64,000 bases of DNA from an uncultured Tenacibaculum sp. (GTDB lineage: Bacteria; Bacteroidota; Bacteroidia; Flavobacteriales; Flavobacteriaceae), in contig NZ_CANMMT010000005.1 in the NCBI RefSeq assembly GCF_947499065.1, positions 62,001-126,000 on the forward strand. Direction: 5' to 3'. Positions within the stretch are counted from its first letter, which is position 1. Each line of letters begins with the position of its first letter. The notes beneath the pieces are model-generated. The model was not told the DNA's origin and made no database searches. It was given only the letters and a program-made list of their open reading frames with translations. Position numbers and translations under genes: made by a program. Positions 34,964 through 41,621 of the stretch are shown here, piece by piece.

Positions 34964-35858
34964 TCGTTGTGGTATTAAAATCTGGGTGTGATAGAATGTG
35001 CTTGATAACTTCCAAGGTGAAACTGTTTCCGATAGCGTGATGACTCGGTGTTTTCTTCAGTATCTCACCAACGTAACCAACTGGTAAAGTTTGCATTCTT
35101 TCCAATTCTGATGTGGTGAACGGTCTGAAGAGTTGCTTCACTTCATCGTCTGTCATATCTTCAATCAGTTCAAGTTTACGTTCCTTGGATTCGTAACAGA
35201 AATCTTTATTCAAGAACACAATCTGTCCGATGGAACGTGTTAGATAACGTATCAGTCCATTACGTGTATACGGAACATTCTTAGTCAGTATCGCATTGGC
35301 TTTGCGTTTATCCATCCAGCCATTCTCAATGCTTTTCTGCAAGATTATTTTGTTATCCGTTGGAATAGTTATATTGGAGATGTTCGTCCAATACAGACGA
35401 TTTCTGAGTGCGGGACCAACCAATGAACTATTGATTTGAATTGGTTCAACACCTAACAATTCAGATATTATTTTACGGTCCTGTTTACTCATACTTCCAA
35501 CGTTTTCCATTAAGAAATATTTAGGTTTTACTTCTTGAAGTATACGCAACGCTTCATAAAACAATCCAGAGTTTTCGGAGTTTAAACCTCTACGATTAGA
35601 ATTTAGTACTGTCAAATTCTGGCATGGACTACCGAATACCATCAAATCGATTGGAGGTAATTCAGACGTATCAACATTTCTGACATCACCAAGTTGTATT
35701 GTCCCTGGGAAATGATGCTGAGTTACTTTGATTGGATTCTTGTCAATTTCAGAAGCGTAATAATTATTGATTGGGATGTTTAGTTGTTTTAGGGCTAACT
35801 GCGCCACGGATATGCCATCGAAGAGCGACAACACATTGATTCCTTTTTTTGTATTCAT
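34956..35858 (-). CDS. DNA (cytosine-5) methyltransferase
   Basis: 300 aa, a compact C5-MTase. Motif I (NVLSLFDGISVAQLAL) starts at about residue 8. Motif IV GSPCQNLT carries the catalytic Cys, motif VI is MENVGSM, motif VIII RNRLYWTN, and NSFTLEVI near the end is motif X-like. The target-recognition region is short. No restriction gene is adjacent, so it is an orphan that may protect the element or regulate it. A small coiled-coil gene overlaps its end. Compact Dcm-like enzymes of this kind are frequent in phages and mobile elements. Confidence 0.88.
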   Translation of the reverse strand: MNTKKGINVLSLFDGISVAQLALKQLNIPINNYYASEIDKNPIKVTQHHFPGTIQLGDVRNVDTSELPPIDLMVFGSPCQNLTVLNSNRRGLNSENSGLFYEALRILQEVKPKYFLMENVGSMSKQDRKIISELLGVEPIQINSSLVGPALRNRLYWTNISNITIPTDNKIILQKSIENGWMDKRKANAILTKNVPYTRNGLIRYLTRSIGQIVFLNKDFCYESKERKLELIEDMTDDEVKQLFRPFTTSELERMQTLPVGYVGEILKKTPSHHAIGNSFTLEVIKHILSHPDFNTTTNE

Positions 35859-35874
35859 AGATTGTTTTATCTAT
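35857..35874. repeat. Small inverted repeat over the methyltransferase start
   Basis: ATAGAT (35857-35862) and ATCTAT (35869-35874) with a 6-base spacer overlap the first bases of the methyltransferase ATG. It could be an operator for autoregulation; arms this short may also be chance. Confidence 0.3.
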
Positions 35875-36158
35875 AAATAGTTGCGAAATCAGTAAAAGTC
35901 CTTGGTTAGATATTTTAGGGACAAAAAAGGAGGTAATCCCAATAAGGGCGGGAGGTTCCGTAAATAAAAAATATAGAAATACTGGCACGGGAATGTTTTT
36001 CCTTGTATCCTTGAATCGTGTTATAAAAAAAGGTGTACGATTTCCCATAACGGCTGGGACTATTAAATACAGGGTAAAAACCAAGCAAAATGACCTTGAA
36101 ATAGATACCAACCTTTTTTTATAACAGCAAATGAGTATAAACGTAAATTTTAGTAATT
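35859..36158. other. Intergenic stretch between methyltransferase and small recombinase
   Basis: 300 bases between divergent genes. It contains the inverted repeat at 35857-35874 and more G/C-rich tracts (for example GGGCGGGAGG near 35946). No gene supported. Promoters for both flanking genes must lie here. Confidence 0.5.
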
Positions 36159-36803
36159 ATGACACAAGTAGCAATTTTTGGAAGAACATCAACACAAAAA
36201 CAAGATTATCAACGTCAAGTTGTAGATATGCAAAAAGTAGCTGATAGATTCAATTATGAGGTTGTAAGTATCATTACTGAAAAAATAAGTGGCGCAAAGA
36301 AAAATGAAGAGCGTGCTGGAATTCAACAATTATTGGAAGAAGCCCGAGCGGGAAAATTTCAAAAAGTATTAGTTACAGAAGTTTCACGACTTGGACGTTC
36401 AACATTAGAAACATTAAAACTTGTTGAAAAACTTCATCAATTAAATATAAGTATCTATTTGCAAGACTTGAATGCTGAAACATTGAATGAAGATGGTGAA
36501 ATGAATATGCAAACAGAGATAATGTTACATATGTTATCCCTATTCGCTAAAAATGAAAGAAGAACTTCAATTGCTAGGATTCGTTCTGGGATGGAACAAG
36601 CCAAAATTAATGGTACTCATTGTGGTAGACCCAAAGGAACAAAAGAAAATAAAGAAAAGTTTTTAGCGAAATATTCTAAAGTTGTAGGAGGTTTGAAAAG
36701 AGGTTTTAGCGTTAGAGAATGTGTTCAACTTTATTCTGTATCACTTGGAACTGTAGCAAAAATCAGAAAGTTAATTTTTAATAATTTAGAACTAGCAGCC
36801 TAG
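36159..36803 (+). CDS. Small serine recombinase (resolvase/invertase family)
   Basis: 214 aa. The catalytic domain lies at 1-140: IFGRTSTQKQDYQRQ (S11 nucleophile, R9), then EVSRLGRSTLETLKLVEKL and the FAKNERRTSIARIRSGM long-helix start. The C-terminal HTH follows RPKGTKENKEKF. This size suits resolvases and invertases acting on a nearby site rather than integration. It could resolve dimers of the circular form or invert a segment. It lies 331 bases before the large recombinase on the same strand. Confidence 0.9.
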   Translation: MTQVAIFGRTSTQKQDYQRQVVDMQKVADRFNYEVVSIITEKISGAKKNEERAGIQQLLEEARAGKFQKVLVTEVSRLGRSTLETLKLVEKLHQLNISIYLQDLNAETLNEDGEMNMQTEIMLHMLSLFAKNERRTSIARIRSGMEQAKINGTHCGRPKGTKENKEKFLAKYSKVVGGLKRGFSVRECVQLYSVSLGTVAKIRKLIFNNLELAA

Positions 36804-37134
36804 TTTTTATCGAAGAATTAGGAGCAAAAAAGTACAGTTCTTAAAAAAATAGGTTGCACTTATGAAATAAAAGTGTGATATTTGTTAGAGATGGTAATAA
36901 CCTATATCCCATCCAATTACGCTACTCTGTATTATTACCAACCTAAAGAGTAGTTACAGCAAACAAACATAAACCACACCTTATCTAAATGATATCCGTT
37001 GTATGCGGTTATCTGACCATTTTTTGATTTTAACATGTTAAAATCGAGCTAGGATAACTATGTCAAATAGTTACCGAAAAAATAAAATAGTAATGTTTGG
37101 CTATGAGTGAAATAGCTGTAAAAAAGAAAAAAGT
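36804..37134. other. Control region of the large serine recombinase, with three palindromes
   Basis: 331 bases without a gene. Three inverted repeats lie in its last third: GATATCCG/CGGTTATC (36991-37013, 7 of 8 pairs), a perfect 20-bp palindrome GATTTTAACATGTTAAAATC (37026-37045), and TAACTAT/ATAGTTA (37055-37073). They sit 60-145 bases before the recombinase ATG and could be operators or a res-type site for the small recombinase. Confidence 0.55.
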
Positions 37135-38910
37135 ATGAATAAATCAGTATTAGCAATTTATGCTCGAAAATCAGGAAGTAATAAAAATGATACAAGTATT
37201 GAACATCAAATAAATGGCGGTCTAGCTTATGCTAGAGCAAATGGTTTTGATGTTATAGAATATGTAGATGAAAATATTTCTGGAACTAAAGGTCTGGATA
37301 CTTTTGATGTATTGGATTCTAATTTCAATAAAGTGGAGTTTCTTGATAGGCCAGAATTTGCACAAATGATAATAGATATTAAAAAAAACAAAATAAATGC
37401 AATTTGGGTATACAATCAAGATAGAATTGAGCGTAACACAAATATATGGTTGATGTTTGCAACGTTGGTCCTTGATAATAAAATAGAATACATTGTTAAT
37501 GGTCAAATTATTAATCTTAATGACCCCATGACTAAAATGATGAGTACTATTTTTTCAGTATTCAACGAGTATTATGCTATGACAACTTCTTTAAGAGTAC
37601 GTCCAGCACATAGGATAAATGCAGAAAGAGGTAAAACTCATGGAATGATAGCTTATGGATATAAACGAGATTCAAAAACAGGTAAATATGCAATTGATAA
37701 ATCTCAAGCTGAAATTGTAAAGGAAATTTTCGACATATACTTACAAGGTAATCATGGAGCATATAAAATTGCTGAAATTTTAAACAGAAGAGGTGTTAAG
37801 ACATCTTACGCTACTAGAACAGGATTTTTTAAACAGAAAAGAAATATCCACCAAATAGACCGAAAGAAAGAAGATACCAAATGGTCTGGTTCTAGTATTA
37901 GTAGTATTATTAAAAATACGATATACAAAGGTTTTAAGTATCATAGTGATATCAGAGTAGAAACACCTATAATAATAGAATCTAAAATATGGGAAAAAGT
38001 GAATACAATTCTACATTCTAAAAGAAGAGTAGGAAAAAGAGCTACATATCATTACCTTTTAGAAGATATTATTTTTTGTAGTCATTGTAAGAACCTTGTA
38101 ATTGGAAAAAAACGCTTAAACAATAAGGAAAGTGCCTATAAATGTTCAACAAAACAACGCGACATATCTATTTGTAAAGAGTCAAGAGGTTTATCAATTC
38201 CTAAACTAGAAACATTTATTATTAAACACTTATTTGAGAACTCTTCTCTTAAAGAGATGCTTATGGAGCAACCACAAGACAATAATTTAATAAAAGAAAC
38301 AGAAGATAAAATTGATAATACTAAGAGTAAACTATCTAAGTTGAGAAGAAAGAAAACAAATCTAATGGCATTACTTGATAATGACAAATTAGAAAATACA
38401 GATGAAATGGTAGATTCCTTAAATAAAGTAAATAGAGGTATATTAAATGCTCTTGAAAATATTCAAACGCATTCTAATCGATTAGACACCTTAAATCAAA
38501 CGAAACGTAGAATAGAAGTTAAAAATACTATAGAAGATATTGCAAATGATTATTCGTTTGAAACTTTACGAAGAGGTATAAGAAACCTTATAGAAAGCAT
38601 CAAGTTACAATATGTAAACATTGGTGGTAAACGTTATCATAATATCTACATTAATTACGTAGGAACTAAAACAACTACTATGTTTAGAACAAATAGAACT
38701 GCAATAAATTTTGAACTTATTGGGATTCAAAAGCAGCAGCCCACAAGTGTGTTGGTTACTAAAGAGCAGCAAGGTTTTTTATCACAGTCATCAATAGGAA
38801 TGGAAATGTTAGAAAGATATAGTAATACAGAGTCCGATACCTTTATATCTGTAGGTCATTCTTTATTTAATATTAAATTAGATAAAAATGAATTAATATT
38901 ATTTGATTAA
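37135..38910 (+). CDS. Large serine recombinase (integrase) of the element
   Basis: 591 aa. The catalytic domain is at about 1-150 (LAIYARKSGSNKNDTSIEHQ, nucleophile S13, and VYNQDRIERN). The Recombinase domain (PF07508-like) is at about 165-290, and the zinc ribbon at about 315-350 (CSHCKNL, then YKCSTKQ and ICKES). A coiled-coil motif at about 385-450 is followed by a C-terminal tail. This is the enzyme class that integrates elements using short cores and palindromic attP arms, as seen at both ends here. Its stop overlaps the 3' end of the replacement DUF2400 gene by 4 bases in convergent orientation. Confidence 0.94.
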   Translation: MNKSVLAIYARKSGSNKNDTSIEHQINGGLAYARANGFDVIEYVDENISGTKGLDTFDVLDSNFNKVEFLDRPEFAQMIIDIKKNKINAIWVYNQDRIERNTNIWLMFATLVLDNKIEYIVNGQIINLNDPMTKMMSTIFSVFNEYYAMTTSLRVRPAHRINAERGKTHGMIAYGYKRDSKTGKYAIDKSQAEIVKEIFDIYLQGNHGAYKIAEILNRRGVKTSYATRTGFFKQKRNIHQIDRKKEDTKWSGSSISSIIKNTIYKGFKYHSDIRVETPIIIESKIWEKVNTILHSKRRVGKRATYHYLLEDIIFCSHCKNLVIGKKRLNNKESAYKCSTKQRDISICKESRGLSIPKLETFIIKHLFENSSLKEMLMEQPQDNNLIKETEDKIDNTKSKLSKLRRKKTNLMALLDNDKLENTDEMVDSLNKVNRGILNALENIQTHSNRLDTLNQTKRRIEVKNTIEDIANDYSFETLRRGIRNLIESIKLQYVNIGGKRYHNIYINYVGTKTTTMFRTNRTAINFELIGIQKQQPTSVLVTKEQQGFLSQSSIGMEMLERYSNTESDTFISVGHSLFNIKLDKNELILFD

Positions 38911-39671
38911 AATTCTTCAAAAACCCCTAATCCAAATAAAGCAAAATCATATTTTACAGGGTCGTTAGCATCAAATTTACGTAGCGAATTATCTAATTCA
39001 GCTAAGGCTTTACCATCATTTTGCTTTCTAGTTAAAATACCTAGTTTACGAGCTACATTTCCAGAGTGTACATCTAAAGGACAGGATAATTTAGAAGGAG
39101 AAATATTTTTCCAAATACCAAAATCTACCCCAGAATTATCATTTCTTATGAGCCACCTCAACCACATATTAATTTTCTTACATGCGGAATTTTTAAAAGG
39201 GTCTGAGATATGTTTGGTAGTTCTGGAGGGGTGAGGTATTTCAAAAAAAATCTTTTTAAATTCATGTATAGCAGGCTGTAAAGAATCATTTGAAGCATGA
39301 GTGCAAAATATATTTTCTAATCCTTTATGGTTTATATAAATATGTTTTAAAGCTTTAATAAAGTATGAAAAATCAATAGAATTAAAAGTTCTATGTACAA
39401 ATCCTTCTAAATTTTCTAAATGATATTCTTTATGATTCATTACAAAATCATATGGAGAATTCCCCATTAAATCCATCATACGATTTGCATTTTTAATAAT
39501 ACTTTTCCTATTACCCCATGCTATTGTAGCTGCTAAGAAACCAGAAATTTCTATATCTTGTTTTAAAGAATACTTGTGAGGAATACTAATAGGGTCTGAC
39601 TCTATAAAATTAAATCTATTATATTCATTTACTTTAGAATCTAGAAAGTCTTTTAATTCGTTTGAATTCAA
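38907..39671 (-). CDS. Intact DUF2400/TIGR02757 protein carried by the element (replacement copy)
   Basis: 254 aa, full length. DUF2400 is a conserved Bacteroidota family of unknown function (IAWGNRKSIIKNANRMMDLM, PLDVHSGNVARKLGIL). It is clearly homologous to the two host fragments but diverged (roughly two thirds identical by eye), so it is not a recent duplicate of the host gene. It lies within the element, 69 bases downstream of the stop of the truncated host N-terminal piece and in the same direction, so host-operon transcription can run into it. It probably restores the function lost on integration. Confidence 0.9.
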   Translation of the reverse strand: MNSNELKDFLDSKVNEYNRFNFIESDPISIPHKYSLKQDIEISGFLAATIAWGNRKSIIKNANRMMDLMGNSPYDFVMNHKEYHLENLEGFVHRTFNSIDFSYFIKALKHIYINHKGLENIFCTHASNDSLQPAIHEFKKIFFEIPHPSRTTKHISDPFKNSACKKINMWLRWLIRNDNSGVDFGIWKNISPSKLSCPLDVHSGNVARKLGILTRKQNDGKALAELDNSLRKFDANDPVKYDFALFGLGVFEEF

Positions 39672-39734
39672 TTATTTTTATTTTTAAAAATTATATCTTT
39701 TGTAAATGTAATAGATTTGCAGATAACACAGATT

Positions 39735-39764
39735 TTTGTACTACCTTTTATAAACAAAGAACAT
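39735..39764 (+). other. Right attachment junction: right arm of the 28-bp inverted repeat plus core
   Basis: 39735-39762 (ending CTTTTATAAACAAAGAAC) is the exact reverse complement of 19620-19647. AACAT at 39760-39764 matches 19615-19619. Host DUF2400 sequence resumes immediately after. Confidence 0.85.
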
Positions 39765-40265
39765 ATTAATTCTTTTTGAAGCTGAATTTTTTAGAGGATC
39801 AGAAACATGTTTGAGTGTTCTATCTAAATAAGGGATTTCAAAAAATATTTGCTTGAAATTATGAATGGCTAATTTATAATTATCATCTCCTTTAGTAGCT
39901 AAAACAGCTTCTAATCCATTGTGATTTTGATAGATGTTTTTTAAAGATTTGATGAAAAACTTAAAGTCTTCAGCATTAAAAGTACGGTGAACAAAGCCAT
40001 CAAAATTTCCTAAGTCATCTTCGGTGTGATTCATGACAAAGTCGTAAGGAGAATTTCCTAGTAATTCAGTCATCCTTGAAGCATTTTTAATAATCATTTT
40101 ACGATTTCCCCAAGCTATTGTAGCTGCTAAAAAACCAATGATTTCGATATCTTCTTTTAAGCTAAATCGATGTGGAATTTGAATAGGATCACTATCAATA
40201 AAGTCTAGATTATTATATTTTAAAACTTTTTCGTCTAAGAATTCTTTAAGTTCTGCTTTTGTCAT
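39741..40265 (-). pseudogene. DUF2400/TIGR02757 gene, N-terminal fragment (split by the element)
   Basis: A 174-codon frame. Residues 1-168 are DUF2400 (FLAATIAWGNRKMIIKNASR, NSPYDFVMNHTEDDLG, up to KRINM); the last residues FFVYKR and the stop are read from the element's inverted-repeat arm. The rest of the gene is at 19359-19619. It begins 3 bases after the CPBP stop, so it was the third gene of a LolD-like/CPBP/DUF2400 operon. Confidence 0.92.
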
Positions 40266-40268
40266 TTT

Positions 40269-40820
40269 TTATATTGAATCTCCCGCAAAACTAATAAAAA
40301 CAAAGAAAGCGTTGTAAGTAGCGTGCAAAAGAATACTCCAAATTAAACCAAAACGAACTCTAATAAAACCTAAATAGCCTCCTAAAATTATTTGAGGAGC
40401 TACCAAGATAGGAGCGAGGATAAGTACATTGTTTGTTATAGGAAAATTGCTTAAGTGAATTAAACCAAAAGCAACTGCAAACACATAAAAAGCTATTTTA
40501 AATACTTTATCTCCTCGAAATAAGGTTATGGGAGCCCTAAAAATTGATTCTTCTAACAAAGGTGCAGCAACCACAGCAAAGAGGAAAATTTGAACTTTAG
40601 ACAAACTTTTCATTAGTTGTTCCATAGCATGATTGTTCATATCTACCCAACCTAAATGTTCTATTAGAACAAAAAGAGGTGATAAAGCTACTCCTGTTAA
40701 TATACTTATAATAAGTATGTGTAAGAATTTTTTTAATCGATATGTACCATTCTGATTAGCATCTTTTTCTAATACAGGATTTTTTAGAAAAGCAATTAGT
40801 TCGTTAAATGTTTCTATCAT
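40269..40820 (-). CDS. CPBP family intramembrane metalloprotease
   Basis: 183 aa with about five to six hydrophobic segments. The CPBP (CAAX protease and bacteriocin-processing) motifs are visible: EESIFR (about 91-96) as the EExxxR motif, FGLIHLSN with its histidine, and LLHATYNA near the end. Such membrane proteases process peptides or confer bacteriocin immunity; the substrate is unknown. It is the middle gene of an operon with the ABC ATPase upstream and DUF2400 downstream. Confidence 0.87.
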   Translation of the reverse strand: MIETFNELIAFLKNPVLEKDANQNGTYRLKKFLHILIISILTGVALSPLFVLIEHLGWVDMNNHAMEQLMKSLSKVQIFLFAVVAAPLLEESIFRAPITLFRGDKVFKIAFYVFAVAFGLIHLSNFPITNNVLILAPILVAPQIILGGYLGFIRVRFGLIWSILLHATYNAFFVFISFAGDSI

Positions 40821-40868
40821 GTTCTAGTTGATTTGCTAATATGTAGCTCCAAACATGAATTTGTTACA

Positions 40869-41531
40869 TTAACTAATTATGATTCCGTCTTTCATGGTTA
40901 AAGTTCTGTCAGCCATTTGGGCTAATTCTTTATTGTGAGTAACTAATACAAACGTTTGTCCAAATTTATCTCTAAGTTCAAAGAAAAGTTCGTGTAATTT
41001 TTTAGCTGAATTCGAATCTAAATTACCAGAAGGTTCATCTGCAAAAATAACGGAAGGTTCGTTTATTAAAGCTCTAGCCACAGCAACTCTTTGTTGTTCT
41101 CCTCCTGATAGTTGACCAGGTTTGTGGTTTTCTCTATGTGATAATCCTAAAAACTCTAATAGTTCTTTGGCTCTTTTTTCAGTTGCTAATTTTGATTTAC
41201 CTCCAATATATGCCGGTATGCATACATTTTCTAAGGCAGTAAACTCAGGAAGTAATTGATGTGATTGAAAAACAAAACCAATGTTTTTATTTCTAAAAGA
41301 AGATATTTGATTATCATTTAAATCTTTTATAGATACATTGTCAACTAAAAGCTCATAATCTTGTTCTTTTTGAGGTTTATCTAAAGTACCCAATATTTGA
41401 AGCAAGGTTGTTTTTCCAGCTCCAGAAGGACCAACAATAGCCACAATTTCTCCTTTTTTAATATGTAGGTTTACACCTTTTAAAATTTCAACATTACCAT
41501 AATGTTTATGGATGTTTTTAGTAATAATCAT
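40869..41531 (-). CDS. ABC transporter ATP-binding protein, LolD/MacB type
   Basis: 220 aa, a single nucleotide-binding domain. Walker A GPSGAGKTT (about 34-42), the Q-loop FQSHQLLPEFTALENV, signature LSGGEQQR (about 140-147) and Walker B VIFADEPSGNLD are all present. The LLPEFTALENV segment and size place it in the LolD/MacB/FtsE group, which extracts lipoproteins or drives export from the inner membrane. Its permease is not adjacent. It lies 48 bases upstream of the CPBP gene. Confidence 0.92.
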   Translation of the reverse strand: MIITKNIHKHYGNVEILKGVNLHIKKGEIVAIVGPSGAGKTTLLQILGTLDKPQKEQDYELLVDNVSIKDLNDNQISSFRNKNIGFVFQSHQLLPEFTALENVCIPAYIGGKSKLATEKRAKELLEFLGLSHRENHKPGQLSGGEQQRVAVARALINEPSVIFADEPSGNLDSNSAKKLHELFFELRDKFGQTFVLVTHNKELAQMADRTLTMKDGIIIS

Positions 41532-41621
41532 AATTCTGAATTCAATGTAACGAAAGTATAAAAAAGAAATAAGATAAACTTTAAAGCTTATCTTATTTCA
41601 ATCTATATATAATAAACCCTA

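Larger units (their letters stand above)
19620..39762. mobile_element. 20.1-kb integrative element with large serine recombinase, inserted in a DUF2400 gene
   Basis: The boundaries are defined by the split gene and by perfect 28-bp inverted ends beside a shared AACAT. Joining the two ends rebuilds a palindromic attP centred on AT, as expected for a serine integrase site. The integrase gene is at the right end. Contents: a DndD/DndE-HerA operon, several unknown cargo genes, a replication-initiator-like gene, a DNA methyltransferase, a small serine recombinase and a full replacement copy of the target gene. No conjugation genes were seen, so it is not self-transmissible by itself. Confidence 0.87.

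Noticed and set aside
35764..36111. Minus-strand frame overlapping the methyltransferase start
   Set aside because: It runs out of frame into the methyltransferase gene and has no recognisable pattern.
37135..38910. Several shorter minus-strand frames inside the integrase gene
   Set aside because: They are antisense shadows with no start context or protein-like composition.
19620..39762. A DDE-type transposon with terminal inverted repeats
   Set aside because: The ends look like TIRs, but no DDE transposase is present. The large serine recombinase at one end and the palindromic attP geometry explain the repeats better.
19620..39762. An integrative conjugative element
   Set aside because: No relaxase, coupling protein or type IV secretion genes were seen; the HerA-type ATPase belongs to the DndE fusion rather than to a conjugation coupling protein.
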